Below the pieces are notes generated by a model, which was not told the origin of the DNA, searched no databases, and worked only from the letters and a program-made list of their open reading frames with translations. Source: JALYUA01 sp039933215 (lineage in GTDB: Bacteria > Acidobacteriota > Thermoanaerobaculia > UBA5066 > Gp7-AA6). From it: a stretch of 64,000 nt of DNA. This document shows positions 8,939-17,407 of the stretch, one piece after another (position 1 is the first letter of the stretch; every line of letters starts with the position of its first letter). The stretch covers positions 1 through 64,000 of the forward strand of contig JBDTOO010000018.1 in NCBI GenBank assembly GCA_039933215.1, given 5' to 3'. Made by a program: the position numbers and the translations under genes.

Positions 8939-9430
8939 ATGACGATCTTTAGGAGGGGAAGGACCATCGTTTTCCTGGGAATGTCCCTGCTCGCCTGGCC
9001 GGCCGCGCGGGCGCGCGGCGCGGCGGCCCGTGAAAACGACGAGAGGGCCGTCGCGGAGCTCGATACCCGGTACCAGGCCGCGGTGAAGAAGAACGACGCC
9101 GCGGCCATGGACCGCATCCTGGCCGACGATTTCGTTCTCGTCACGGGGCGGGGAAAAGCCTTCACGAAGGCGGAACTGCTGGAGGACGCGCGCGGGGGCC
9201 ACGCCGTGTACGAGCATCAGGAGGAGATCGAGAGGTCTCAGAAGGTCCGCGTCTGGGGCGACACGGCGGTCGTGACCGCGCTCCTCTGGATCCAGGGGAC
9301 GCGCGGCGCGAATCCGATGGACTACAAACTCTGGTTTTCGGACACGTACGTGCGCACGAAGAGCGGCTGGCGCTACGTCTTCGGACAGGCTTCGATCCCG
9401 CTTCCGGCGGAGGGCCCCAAGGCGCCGTAG
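8939..9430 (+). CDS. Exported SnoaL-like/DUF4440 protein
   Basis: A 163-residue protein: an N-terminal signal peptide (IVFLGMSLLAWPAARARG) and then a DUF4440/SnoaL_3 domain with the diagnostic order VAELDTRYQAAVKKNDAAAM, LADDFVLVTGRGKAFTK, VRVWGDTAVVTALLWIQG and DTYVRTKSGWRYVFGQ. The family has a cone-shaped NTF2-like fold used for ligand binding or catalysis; no specific activity can be assigned. The ATG at 8939 is preceded by a GAGGAGGAG ribosome binding site. Confidence 0.8.
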   Translation: MTIFRRGRTIVFLGMSLLAWPAARARGAAARENDERAVAELDTRYQAAVKKNDAAAMDRILADDFVLVTGRGKAFTKAELLEDARGGHAVYEHQEEIERSQKVRVWGDTAVVTALLWIQGTRGANPMDYKLWFSDTYVRTKSGWRYVFGQASIPLPAEGPKAP

Positions 9431-9450
9431 CGCTTCCGAGCCTTTCGGCC

Positions 9451-9486
9451 TGTTCGGCTGTTCGGCTGTTCGGCTGTCGGGCTGTC
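9451..9486. repeat. 8-bp tandem repeat (TGTTCGGC)
   Basis: Three perfect TGTTCGGC units followed by a degenerate TGTCGGGC and a partial unit, in the spacer between the DUF4440-like gene and the TlpA-like gene. The period equals that of the repeat at 27.3 kb, though the unit differs. Confidence 0.8.
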
Positions 9487-9576
9487 GAATTTTTCGGCTC
9501 CTTTCCGGAAGCCCGTCCTGCGGGAATGTCCCGATGGACGCGCCCGTTCGACGTTCCGAACCGACAAGGAGCGCCG

Positions 9577-10593
9577 ATGAAATTCCGGATGCCCGTCCCG
9601 GTGCCGCTTCTCTCTCTGCTCGCCGCCTCTTCCATGCTGGCGCAGGCGGCTCCGCCCGCCGGTCCGCTCCCGGCCGCGACGCCCGTTCCGGCGGCAGCCG
9701 CCGTGCCCGCCGCGGCGCCAACGCCTCCCGCGGACATCGACGTACGCATGATCCGTTTCAAGATCTCCGCCGGAGATCTTGCGAGCGCGGAATCGATCCT
9801 CGAGTCCCACCGCGCCGCGAAGGGGGAGGACGACGATTACCTCATGGGGCTCGCGTGGGTCGCGCGCGGCGCCGCGCTGACGGGAGACTGGGCCGCCGCG
9901 AAGACATGGGCCGACCGAGCGCGTCAGGCGGCCGAATCGAAGCTGAAGACCGCCATCGACTACGAGTCGCAGCGCGAGGCGCTGTATCTGCTCGGGACCT
10001 CGATCGAGGTCCGGGCGCAGGCGCTCGTCGCGGCGGGGAAGACCGCGGACGCGATCCGATTCCTCGAGGAGAGCGCGAAGGCACAGGACGCGGCGCAGAG
10101 GCCCTACAATCTCCGTGCGCGGATCTGGAAGCGCCGCAACATGATTGAGCTCTCCGGAAAGCCCGCTCCCGCGATCCGCGCAGAGGACCGCGTGGGCGGG
10201 GAGGCCCCTTCCATCGAGTCGCTTCGCGGCAAGCCGGTGGTCCTGTATTTCTGGTGGGAGGCGTGCGGTGACTGCCGGATGCAGGCGGACGCGTTCCGCA
10301 GGACCGTGGAGAAGTACGCACCGAGGGGCGTGGCGTTCCTCGCTCCGACGCGCTACTACCACGTGGGCGGCCACGCGGAGGAGAAGGGCGAAATCGAGAA
10401 AATGTGGAGCGAGGTCTATAAGCTCACGGGCTCCGTCCCCGTTGTGGTCTCGGACGAGGCCATGCTGCGCTACGGAGTCTCGGCGACCCCGACGTTCGTT
10501 TTCGTGAACCGGAAGGGGATCGTCACGCGCTACGCGCCGACGCGCATGACGGAAGAGCGTCTCGCCGCGGCGATCGAAGAGATCCTGAAGTGA
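9577..10593 (+). CDS. TlpA-like thioredoxin with helical N-terminal region
   Basis: A 338-residue periplasmic or lipid-anchored-type redox protein. A signal peptide (about 1-24) is followed by a Pro/Ala linker and a TPR-like helical region (about 50-185). A thioredoxin fold with YFWWEACGDC (Cys230 and Cys233, CxxC) and the cis-Pro segment VSATPTFVFVNRKG completes it. Such proteins reduce periplasmic disulfides or serve cytochrome maturation; the partner here is unknown. It lies just upstream of the peptide-export locus and converges with it, so a role in handling the Cys-containing exported peptide is possible but unproven. Confidence 0.85.
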   Translation: MKFRMPVPVPLLSLLAASSMLAQAAPPAGPLPAATPVPAAAAVPAAAPTPPADIDVRMIRFKISAGDLASAESILESHRAAKGEDDDYLMGLAWVARGAALTGDWAAAKTWADRARQAAESKLKTAIDYESQREALYLLGTSIEVRAQALVAAGKTADAIRFLEESAKAQDAAQRPYNLRARIWKRRNMIELSGKPAPAIRAEDRVGGEAPSIESLRGKPVVLYFWWEACGDCRMQADAFRRTVEKYAPRGVAFLAPTRYYHVGGHAEEKGEIEKMWSEVYKLTGSVPVVVSDEAMLRYGVSATPTFVFVNRKGIVTRYAPTRMTEERLAAAIEEILK

Positions 10594-10596
10594 CGA

Positions 10597-10628
10597 CTCG
10601 GGGGGAGGGGTCGCCCCCCTCCCCCGAG
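10597..10628. terminator. Strong GC hairpin between convergent genes
   Basis: CTC-G6-A-G4 pairs, with one bulge, with C6-T-C5-GAG around a 3-nt loop, directly after the TlpA-like stop codon. There is no T-tract on either strand, so it may act as a transcription barrier or mRNA 3'-end stabiliser serving both convergent units. Confidence 0.6.
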
Positions 10629-10687
10629 CTCTACGTCGAGCCGCTCCGAATGCGCGATGCCCGTCGACCCCTCGAATCGAATCGAGA

Positions 10688-10858
10688 TCAGTGGGTGATC
10701 GTCGCTTCCTTCAGGTGAGTACCGGTCGCGCACGTCTGAATCAGCACGGGGCGGGCCTTGCCCCCCTTCACGCTGCGAGCCTGCCTGGCCGACAGCGTCT
10801 TGGGTTTGAGAGCTCCGGCACCCGCGCGTTTCTTCCCTTTGGCCGTTTTCTTGTTCAT
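10688..10858 (-). CDS. GG-leader peptide with Hcp-like core (segment 4)
   Basis: A 56-residue peptide. Its Lys-rich leader ends in LSARQARSVKGG (GG at 32-33), the cleavage site expected for the C39 peptidase of the nearby exporter. The 23-residue core begins KARPVLIQTCATG and ends THLKEATITH. It resembles the Hcp1 stretch TPNLMMACSSGKHYPQAKLT (recalled from Pseudomonas Hcp1), including Cys43 at the Hcp Cys. An AGGAGG ribosome binding site precedes the ATG. It sits 62 bp after the next peptide gene and has no promoter of its own that I can see, so it is probably read from the 11123 promoter. The gene is real by the conserved leader; function as an exported peptide is inferred. Confidence 0.8.
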   Translation of the reverse strand: MNKKTAKGKKRAGAGALKPKTLSARQARSVKGGKARPVLIQTCATGTHLKEATITH

Positions 10859-10920
10859 GCCGCCTCCTGCGCTTGTGATTGTTCCGCCGCGATCAGCGCG
10901 ACGGTCGGCCGCCCTTCCGT

Positions 10921-11097
10921 TCAAGGCTTGATGTCGTACTTGAAATGGATCCCGGCGTCCAGACTCCCGTCGGTTTTCCCGGGCTTGTATTGGAGCGACG
11001 TTTCCCCCCCTTTGACGTTCCGGGCCTGCTTCGCGCTCAGCGTCTTCGCGCCGAGACTCCGAACCGATTTTTTCGCCTTCGCAGGTTTCTTCTTCAT
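10921..11097 (-). CDS. GG-leader peptide with Hcp-like core (segment 6, C-terminal)
   Basis: A 58-residue peptide, with leader KTLSAKQARNVKGG (GG at 30-31) after a run of Lys/Ala. The 27-residue core reads TSLQYKPGKTDGSLDAG then IHFKYDIKP. It aligns with the C-terminal end of Hcp1 (VQVDYQPQKADGAKDGG then PVKYGWNIRQ). A GAGGAG ribosome binding site lies 6 nt before the ATG, and a sigma-54 type promoter stands 26 nt upstream. It forms a small unit with the downstream peptide gene. No Cys is present, so no lanthionine-type ring is expected. Confidence 0.82.
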   Translation of the reverse strand: MKKKPAKAKKSVRSLGAKTLSAKQARNVKGGETSLQYKPGKTDGSLDAGIHFKYDIKP

Positions 11098-11122
11098 GTC
11101 TGGCTCCTCTGTCGAATTGGAA

Positions 11123-11138
11123 AGCAGCCCGGATGCCA
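11123..11138 (-). promoter_or_regulatory. Sigma-54 -24/-12 promoter for peptides 6 and 4
   Basis: TGGCAT-CCGGG-CTGCT on the minus strand: GG and GC elements with exactly 10 bp between them, as required by RpoN. It lies upstream of the 11097 start in the right orientation. Confidence 0.7.
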
Positions 11139-11283
11139 GTCACCCCACGCGTTGAAGAGGCCTTCCGGGGCGGCTTTGCCCGCGGAGGCCGCGGCGGGTG
11201 GCCGGGGATGGATCGAACGTGAGACACGGATGGTGTCGATATGGGGCCGTCTAAGAACCACACCCCCCCTGCCATTTCTTTCA
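11139..11283. other. Spacer between two peptide transcription units
   Basis: About 145 bp between the end of one peptide gene and the promoter of the next. I see no coding sequence; it probably holds activator-binding DNA for the 11123 promoter. Confidence 0.35.
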
Positions 11284-11463
11284 TCAGGTGATCAGTATGT
11301 CGTTCATCTTGACGATGAGGTACTCGTGCTGCTCCTTCCCGGCCTTGCGGCCCCCTTTGACATCCCGGGCGTTTCTGGCGCTCAGCGTTTTCGCGGGCAG
11401 ATCCTTGACCCTCTTGTTCGCCTTCCCCTTCGCCTTCGCCTTTCCCGTTTTCTGCTTGTTCAT
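11284..11463 (-). CDS. GG-leader peptide with Hcp-like core (segment 5)
   Basis: A 59-residue peptide. The basic leader ends DLPAKTLSARNARDVKGG (GG at 37-38). The 21-residue core starts RKAGKEQHEYLIVKM and ends NDILIT; the same order in Hcp1 is RKAGGENQVEYLIITLKEVL, the closest match of the set together with segment 1. An AGGAGG ribosome binding site and a sigma-54 promoter lie just upstream. It is divergent from the PpiC-like gene. Confidence 0.83.
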   Translation of the reverse strand: MNKQKTGKAKAKGKANKRVKDLPAKTLSARNARDVKGGRKAGKEQHEYLIVKMNDILIT

Positions 11464-11486
11464 CCTGCCTCCTGGTCCGCTTTGGA

Positions 11487-11502
11487 AGCAGACCCGGTGC
11501 CA
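11487..11502 (-). promoter_or_regulatory. Sigma-54 -24/-12 promoter for peptide 5
   Basis: TGGCAC-CGGGT-CTGCT on the minus strand, one mismatch from the TGGCAC-N5-TTGCW consensus. Initiation about 12 nt downstream would leave a short leader containing the AGGAGG site before the ATG at 11463. An inverted repeat CTCGCG-N7-CGCGAG at 11543-11561 upstream is a candidate activator site. Confidence 0.75.
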
Positions 11503-11603
11503 CCCGCTCGGATTCCCTCACCAGGGCCGTTCGCGCCGTTATCTCGCGATTCCGCCGCGAGCGGGCTTCCGGCGTTGGACCGATTCTGAGACAATGGTCG
11601 GCG

Positions 11604-11609
11604 TATAAT
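11604..11609 (+). promoter_or_regulatory. -10 box TATAAT for the export operon
   Basis: A perfect TATAAT 37 nt before the ATG of the PpiC-like gene. The best -35 candidate, TTGGAC at 11576, is spaced too far (22 bp). The export genes thus appear to have a housekeeping-type promoter, unlike the peptide genes. Confidence 0.5.
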
Positions 11610-11646
11610 CGGTCACTTCTCGGTCGCCACCCACGCTTTGGATGCG

Positions 11647-12705
11647 ATGAAATCTCTTCTCGACCTTCCCGCGTTCGCCGTCGGCGAAGAAACGTACAGT
11701 TGGCAGGACGTCGTCCTGGCAGCGATGGTCCGCGGGGACTGGGCGGCTCTGGAAGTGCAGACCCGGGAAGGACTTGCGCTCGCGCACTGGGCAGAGAATG
11801 CCGGCGAAAGGCCGTCCGACGAGGACCTGGACGCCGTGGCGCAGGAGTTCCGCTACGAGCGGGACCTGATAGCCGCCGAGGAAATGGAAGTCTGGCTCGC
11901 TCGCTTCGGGCTCACCGTCGATGATTGGATGGGGGCCATCGAGCGCGCCATGCTTCGGTCGGCGCATCCCGAGGAGGTGGGCGACGCTCTCGCGCGATTC
12001 TCCGTCGACGAATCCGAGGTCTCGCGGAGCGCGCCGGCGGACGCCGTCTGTTCCGGCGCTCTCCCGCGGTTCGCGATGGCTCTCGCCGCCCGCGCCGCGA
12101 TCGCCAACCGGTCCGGCGCCGAACCGCCGCGCGCCTTCGAGGAAGGGCGAAGCGCGGAACGGACCGGGCGGATGAGCTCCATCGATGCCGCGTTCGCGCG
12201 GCTCGGCTTCCCGCCCGCGAACGATGGGCGCGTCGCCGCTCTCGCCCGGCTCGAGGAGGGGTTCGAGGAGTTCTCCCGCCGTCTCGCGGACCCGTCGGCG
12301 ATTCGAGGGCAGATCGAGGCGCATCGGCTCGACTGGATCCTGCTCGACTGGCGGGCGTTGGTCTTCTCCGAGGAGGCGGCCGCGCGCGAAGCCGCTCTCT
12401 GCCTGCGCGAAGACGGCGAGTCCCTCGAAGCCGTGGCGGAGGACGCCCATCTCTCCATCGTCGAGACACGCGCCTACCTCGGCGACGTCGACGCGAGCGC
12501 GCGGCCCGAACTGCTGAGCGCCCGCCCCGGCGATTTCGTTGGACCGCTCCGGATCGAGGACGTTTTCCACGTGCTTCAATTGCGCGGCAAGACCATGCCG
12601 TCCGAGGAGGATCCGGAAGTCCGCAACCGAGCGGAGACGAGCCTGAGGTCGAAGGTCACGGATCAAGAGGTCGCCGCGCGGGTCCGGTGGCACGATCCGG
12701 TCTAG
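11647..12705 (+). CDS. PpiC/SurA-like peptidyl-prolyl isomerase-type protein of the export locus
   Basis: A 352-residue protein without signal peptide or membrane segment. The N-terminal helical region resembles SurA-like chaperones. The C-terminal part has parvulin-like features: an EESVAEDAH-type helix region (SLEAVAEDAHLSIVETRAYL), LLSARPGDFVGPLRIEDVFHV and LQLRGKTMPSEEDPEVRNRAE. Related proteins accompany C39 ABC exporters and HlyD in cyanobacterial bacteriocin-type loci (established context), where they probably hold the substrate for export. I chose the ATG at 11647; a TTG at 11638 in frame is the alternative. Isomerase activity is not demonstrable from sequence. Confidence 0.7.
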   Translation: MKSLLDLPAFAVGEETYSWQDVVLAAMVRGDWAALEVQTREGLALAHWAENAGERPSDEDLDAVAQEFRYERDLIAAEEMEVWLARFGLTVDDWMGAIERAMLRSAHPEEVGDALARFSVDESEVSRSAPADAVCSGALPRFAMALAARAAIANRSGAEPPRAFEEGRSAERTGRMSSIDAAFARLGFPPANDGRVAALARLEEGFEEFSRRLADPSAIRGQIEAHRLDWILLDWRALVFSEEAAAREAALCLREDGESLEAVAEDAHLSIVETRAYLGDVDASARPELLSARPGDFVGPLRIEDVFHVLQLRGKTMPSEEDPEVRNRAETSLRSKVTDQEVAARVRWHDPV

Positions 12706-13036
12706 CAGGCGGCTGACAAAAGGATGCGAGCTTTCGGCCGGGGGCATGTGCTGAGAGAGTCGAAAGTGGAGGGCTGAAATTGGGAGGTCTTCTCGAGAGT
12801 TCTCGGCTGCCGGTCGTATCGCGACCGCCGCAGCCGAAAGCCGGGCGGGGCCGTCTGCGGCTTCGCCGCTCCTCCCCGAAGCGAAGGGGCATCGCCGTTC
12901 GTCGCGGATCCTTACATCCGACACCGCGGCGCTCGCCTCCCGCCCACCGAAGGCAGGCCCCCGGCAGTCGGGTACGCCGGCTACCGCCGGCGTTGACCCG
13001 CCCCACACCGTTCTTCGGCAGCCTGATAGGGAAATC
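12706..13036. other. 331-bp spacer within the export operon
   Basis: I see no plausible gene here. A perfect 8-bp stem (ACGCCGGC, loop TACC, GCCGGCGT) at 12974-12993 could attenuate or process the transcript between the chaperone-like gene and the exporter. Otherwise the DNA is unremarkable. Confidence 0.45.
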
Positions 13037-16000
13037 ATGAACGAGCGGGAGCTTCTCGACGAACTGCCGATCCTGCGGCTGCTGCCGGCAGAGGCGCGCT
13101 CTCTCGTCGTGGGCAGCTTCATCCCGGTGTCGTTTGCTTTCGGAGACACGATCGTCCGGGAGGGCGATCCGGCCGACGCCTTCTACGTGCTGGCCGCCGG
13201 CCGGGCGCGGATCGTCAAAAAGGGCGACGGCGGGGGAGAGATCCCGTTGAACAGCCTGCGTGCCGGCGACAGCTTCGGGGAGATGGGCCTGCTCGACCAT
13301 TCGACCCGGACCGCGTCGGTCCGCGCGTCGAGCGACGTTCGCGCCTGGCGCCTGGACAAGTCCGTCTTCCAGGCGCTGATCGCACAGAGCCCCGAGATCC
13401 GCCAGTACTTCGAGCTGCAGGTCCGCCACCGCCAGCTTTCGAATTTCTTCCGGGACTTCACGCCGTTCACGCGGCTTCCGCCGCCGGGCATGGCCCTGCT
13501 TCTCGGCAATCTCGAGAGCGTTCCGTTCGAGCCCGGCTCGGTCGTCGTGCGGCAGGGAGCCGAGCCCGGACCGATGTACTTCGTCGAATCCGGGCATCTT
13601 CGCGTCTTCACCGAGGACCCGGAGGGGCGACGGACGTACGTCGCCTACCTGCGCAAGGGGGACTTCTTCGGCGAGCTCTCCGTCTTCCGGGGATCCCGCC
13701 GTACGGCGTCCGTGGAGGCGGTATCTGCCTGCCGGCTGCTCGCCCTGCACGCGGAGACTCTGCGCACGCTTCTCGATCGCTTCCCGGAGTTCCGATCTCA
13801 GATCGAGGAGCGCATCGCGCAGTACGACTACAAGGAGGCCGCGCGGGTCCCTCTCGACTTCGCCGAAGAGATCCTGCCCGCCGAGGCGTCGGCGCAGGAA
13901 CAGGTCGGGTCGGACCAGGTCGAGCAAGGGGAAGAGGAAACGCGGGATCGCGCCGGGGAGCCCGGTGGGGCGTTCGAAGAGGAGGGACTCTTCGTCAAGA
14001 AGCCCGGACGCATCCGGCGCTTTCCGTTCGTCCGCCAGATCGACGAAGTGGACTGTGGGGCCGCCGCGCTCGCGATGGTATGCCGGCATTTCGGGCGAGC
14101 CGTGAGCCTCGCGCGCATCCGGCAACTCGTGCATACCTCGCTCGACGGCACGAGCCTGCGGGGAATCTGCGGCGCGGCCACGGAGCTCGGGCTCGCCGCG
14201 CGGTCCGTCAAGGCTTCCTCGCGGAATCTGGACGAGATGCCGCTTCCCGCGATCCTGCATTGGGAAGGGAACCACTGGGTGGTCCTTTACGACGTGACGG
14301 AGACCCACTGCCGCGTCGCGGATTCCGCGATCGGGCTGCGGCGGTTCTCCCGCGCCGAATTCGAGAAGCGGTGGACGGGCTACGCCGCGCTGTTCGACTA
14401 CACGAGCGAATTCGAGAACGCTCCCGTCGCCGTCTCGAACCTGGCCTGGCTGCGCCCCTTCTTCCGGCCCTTTACGAAGATCCTGCTCCAGGCCCTCGGC
14501 CTCTCGATCGTCGTCGCGGCTCTGCAGATGGTCCTGCCTGTCTTCACGCAGGTGATCGTCGACCGGGTGCTCGTGGAAAGGGACGTGTCGCTTCTGAACC
14601 TCCTCATGCTCGGCATGGGCGTCGTCATCGTCTTCCTGGTGCTGTCACTCGCCGTGCAGCGTTATCTGCTCAGCTTCGTGGCGGTGCGCGTCGACGCTTC
14701 AACGCTCGACTACCTGACGCGCAAGATGCTGGGCCTCCCCATGAGCTACTTCACGACCCGGCGCACCGGCGACATCCAGCGGCGTCTCGAAGGGATTCGC
14801 CAGGTCCGGGAGTTCCTCGTCCAGAGCGGCGTGGCCGGGGTCACCGCCGCGACGCAGCTCGCGGCGAGCCTCCTCCTGATGCTTCTCTACAGCCGGACTC
14901 TCACCCTGGTGTTCCTCGCGACGGCTCCCGTCTACGGGTTGCTGATGTTCTATTCGTCGCGATGGCTCCGGCCGATCTTCGACGTCGTCGAGGATTCCTT
15001 CGGCAAGTACCACTCGTACCAGATCGATGCGATCAAGGGGATCGAGACCGTCAAGGCCATGGGCGCCGAGGGTTCATTCCGCAATCTGATGCTCGGGCAG
15101 TTCCTGAGCGTCGCCCGCCGCCTCTTCCGCGCGGACTTCACCGTGATGGGATACCGAGGCGCGGTCCAGACGGTCACTCTGCTGACGACGGCGCTCTTTC
15201 TCGGTATCGGAGCGCGTCAGGTGATGGGCGGGGCGCTCACGATCGGCGGTCTGGTGGCCTTCAACGCGCTGGTGGCTCTCGCGAACGCCCCGATCCTGAC
15301 CCTGCTGACGATCTGGGACAACTGGCAACACTCCGCCGTTCTCCTGAACCGCTTGAACGACGTCTTCGAGCAGGAGCCCGAGCAAGGGGCCGACCGCTCC
15401 CGCCTCGTACCGGTGCGGAGCCTGGAGGGACGGATCGAGCTCCACGACCTCGGCTTCTCATACGGGCCGGAGGCCCCCGAGATCCTGAAGGGCATCACGT
15501 TCGACGTCGAGCCGGGCAAGCGGGTGGCGATCGTCGGCCGCAGCGGCTCGGGTAAGACGACGCTCGTGAAGTGCCTGGCGGGTCTGCTCGAGCCGACGGA
15601 AGGCGCGATTCGCTACGACGGCGTGGATCTCAAGACTCTCAACTATCGCGACCTCAGGCGCCAGGTCGGATTCGTTCTGCAGGACAACTTTCTCTTTTCC
15701 GACACGATCGCCCGCAACATCGCCTTTGGCGAGGACGAGCCGGACATGGACCGCGTGCTCTGGGCTTCCCGCGTGGCGAACGCGCACGAGTTCGTCGAGC
15801 GGCTTCCCCTCGGGTACGACACGAAAGTGGGTGAGAGCGGGATCGCCGTATCCGGCGGGCAGAAGCAGCGGATCGCGATCGCCCGGTCCGTCTACGCCAA
15901 ACCGCCGGTGTTGATTTTCGACGAGGCGACGAGCTCGCTCGACACCGAATCGGAGCGCGCGGTGCAGGAGAATCTCGCCCAGTTGCTGAAGGGAAGGACG

Positions 16001-16162
16001 TCCTTCGTGATCGCGCACCGGTTGAGCACGATCGTCGACTCGGACTGGATCCTCGTCCTGGAGAAGGGGCGCCTCGTCGAGCAGGGCACCCACGAGCAGC
16101 TCCTCGACCGCCGCGGCCTCTACTATTACCTCTCGAGCCAGCAGATCGGCCTCTCCACATGA
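13037..16162 (+). CDS. Peptidase-containing ABC exporter with two cyclic-nucleotide-binding domains
   Basis: A 1041-residue inner-membrane exporter that should cleave double-glycine leaders and pump out the core. Domains: two cNMP-binding domains (about 10-130 and 150-270), each keeping the phosphate-cassette pattern (SFGEMGLLDHSTRTASV; FFGELSVFRGSRRTASV). Next is a charged linker, then a C39 peptidase (about 330-450) with an intact catalytic set Cys340 (DEVDCGAAAL), His413 (GNHWVV) and Asp429 (VADSAIG). An ABC membrane domain (about 475-740) and an ATPase follow, with Walker A GRSGSGKTT (Lys840), signature VSGGQKQR and Walker B VLIFDEATSSLD. The order resembles HetC/NHLM-type exporters. It overlaps the HlyD gene by 4 bp. 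cNMP control of export is inference. Confidence 0.93.
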   Translation: MNERELLDELPILRLLPAEARSLVVGSFIPVSFAFGDTIVREGDPADAFYVLAAGRARIVKKGDGGGEIPLNSLRAGDSFGEMGLLDHSTRTASVRASSDVRAWRLDKSVFQALIAQSPEIRQYFELQVRHRQLSNFFRDFTPFTRLPPPGMALLLGNLESVPFEPGSVVVRQGAEPGPMYFVESGHLRVFTEDPEGRRTYVAYLRKGDFFGELSVFRGSRRTASVEAVSACRLLALHAETLRTLLDRFPEFRSQIEERIAQYDYKEAARVPLDFAEEILPAEASAQEQVGSDQVEQGEEETRDRAGEPGGAFEEEGLFVKKPGRIRRFPFVRQIDEVDCGAAALAMVCRHFGRAVSLARIRQLVHTSLDGTSLRGICGAATELGLAARSVKASSRNLDEMPLPAILHWEGNHWVVLYDVTETHCRVADSAIGLRRFSRAEFEKRWTGYAALFDYTSEFENAPVAVSNLAWLRPFFRPFTKILLQALGLSIVVAALQMVLPVFTQVIVDRVLVERDVSLLNLLMLGMGVVIVFLVLSLAVQRYLLSFVAVRVDASTLDYLTRKMLGLPMSYFTTRRTGDIQRRLEGIRQVREFLVQSGVAGVTAATQLAASLLLMLLYSRTLTLVFLATAPVYGLLMFYSSRWLRPIFDVVEDSFGKYHSYQIDAIKGIETVKAMGAEGSFRNLMLGQFLSVARRLFRADFTVMGYRGAVQTVTLLTTALFLGIGARQVMGGALTIGGLVAFNALVALANAPILTLLTIWDNWQHSAVLLNRLNDVFEQEPEQGADRSRLVPVRSLEGRIELHDLGFSYGPEAPEILKGITFDVEPGKRVAIVGRSGSGKTTLVKCLAGLLEPTEGAIRYDGVDLKTLNYRDLRRQVGFVLQDNFLFSDTIARNIAFGEDEPDMDRVLWASRVANAHEFVERLPLGYDTKVGESGIAVSGGQKQRIAIARSVYAKPPVLIFDEATSSLDTESERAVQENLAQLLKGRTSFVIAHRLSTIVDSDWILVLEKGRLVEQGTHEQLLDRRGLYYYLSSQQIGLST

Positions 16163-17388
16163 ACGATTCCTCACCCGCCGCGGCGCCCGGCGAGGCCCCT
16201 TACCTGGACGTCGAACCGCCGGCATGGGCCGCGCGGTCGCTCGCGACGGTCCTGATCTCGCTGTTCGCGGTCCTCGCGATCGCCGCTCTGGCGGTCCACG
16301 TGCCGGAGACCATATCGGCTCAGTTCGTGATCGTGCCCGTCCGGGGCACCGACCCGGTGCGCGCGTTCCGGGACGGTATCGTCACCGAGGCGCGCGTTCG
16401 CGACACGCAGACCGTCCGGGCGGGAGAGACGCTGTTCGTCATCACCTCACCGGCCATCGGCGATCGTGCGGCGGAGTCGGCGGGTCTGCAGGCGCAGCTC
16501 GCCGGCGCCGGAGAGCGATCCGGCAACGTGCGGACCCGGTACGAGAACGAGCAGCGGGCGCGAGACGAAGAAGAGTCGCGCCTCCGGATCCGCCTCGCGA
16601 GCCTCGAGAAGACGATCCAGATGAACACGCAGCAGCTCTCGATCGCGGCGGAGCTGGCGGAGCGGCAGAAAAAGGCGTTCGACGAGGGGATCTCGAGCTG
16701 GTCGGATCTCGCCCGCGTCCGGCTGGAAATCAATCGGCTGCAGATCGAGGCGCAGCAGGCGCAGGCGGAACGGGACGAGATCCGGCGTGCGGTCGCGAAG
16801 TCGGCCCACGAGAATCTCGCCCGCCAGTCGGAGTTCCGCGAATCCGAGCGCTCCGCGGCGGAGGATCTCGGAAAGGCCCGCGTTCGCACGACCATGCTCG
16901 AGAAAGAGCTCGCACAGACGGGCAATCAGCTCACGGCGGCCGCTCCCTGCGCCGGCAGCGTGGTGAAGACCAACATCCGCGGCGTCGGCGCGGTGGTCCG
17001 CGAGGGCGACGTCCTCGCGGAAGTCGCCTGCCGGGGGGAAAGGCTCGAGGCGGAGCTCACCATTCCGCAGGACGGGATGGCGCTCCTGCGGCCGGGCCAG
17101 GACGTCAAGCTCCTCTACGACGCGTTCCCTTATCAGCGCTACGGCGTGCGGCTCGCGAGGGTTCGCTGGGTGAGCCCGGCCGGGACGGGCGAGCCCGGAA
17201 AGGCGTCCTTCCGGGCGCTCGCCGACCTGAAGGAAACCGACGTGCCGGTCCGGGGTCAGAGGAGGCCGGTCGAGTCCGGGATGGGCGGCCGGGCGCGCAT
17301 CATCGTGGGCCGGCGGTCTCTCGTGTCCTACGTCTTCGAGCCGTTGCGCCAGTTGAAAGAGAGCCTGGCTCCGGTGCCCTCGAAATGA
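16159..17388 (+). CDS. HlyD-family periplasmic adaptor of the peptide exporter
   Basis: A 409-residue membrane-fusion protein linking the ABC exporter to an outer-membrane channel. A cytoplasmic N-terminus and one transmembrane helix (about 27-48, VLISLFAVLAIAALAV) are followed by a biotinyl-lipoyl-like half-motif (DGIVTEARVRDTQTVRAGETLFVI), a long coiled-coil hairpin (about 105-265), the second half-motif (APCAGSVVKTNIRGVGAVV) and a beta-barrel. No TolC-like gene is present in the window, so the channel must be encoded elsewhere. Translation is coupled to the exporter through ATGA. Confidence 0.9.
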   Translation: MNDSSPAAAPGEAPYLDVEPPAWAARSLATVLISLFAVLAIAALAVHVPETISAQFVIVPVRGTDPVRAFRDGIVTEARVRDTQTVRAGETLFVITSPAIGDRAAESAGLQAQLAGAGERSGNVRTRYENEQRARDEEESRLRIRLASLEKTIQMNTQQLSIAAELAERQKKAFDEGISSWSDLARVRLEINRLQIEAQQAQAERDEIRRAVAKSAHENLARQSEFRESERSAAEDLGKARVRTTMLEKELAQTGNQLTAAAPCAGSVVKTNIRGVGAVVREGDVLAEVACRGERLEAELTIPQDGMALLRPGQDVKLLYDAFPYQRYGVRLARVRWVSPAGTGEPGKASFRALADLKETDVPVRGQRRPVESGMGGRARIIVGRRSLVSYVFEPLRQLKESLAPVPSK

Positions 17389-17407
17389 GCCGCCGGGCGG
17401 AGGGCCG

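Noticed and set aside
8724..8942. 72-codon plus-strand frame before the DUF4440-like gene
   Set aside because: No ribosome binding site or domain, Arg/Ser-rich composition, and it overlaps the probable promoter of the downstream gene.
12656..14308. 550-codon minus-strand frame opposite the exporter N-terminus
   Set aside because: Antisense to the cNMP and C39 domains; no motif or ribosome binding site of its own.
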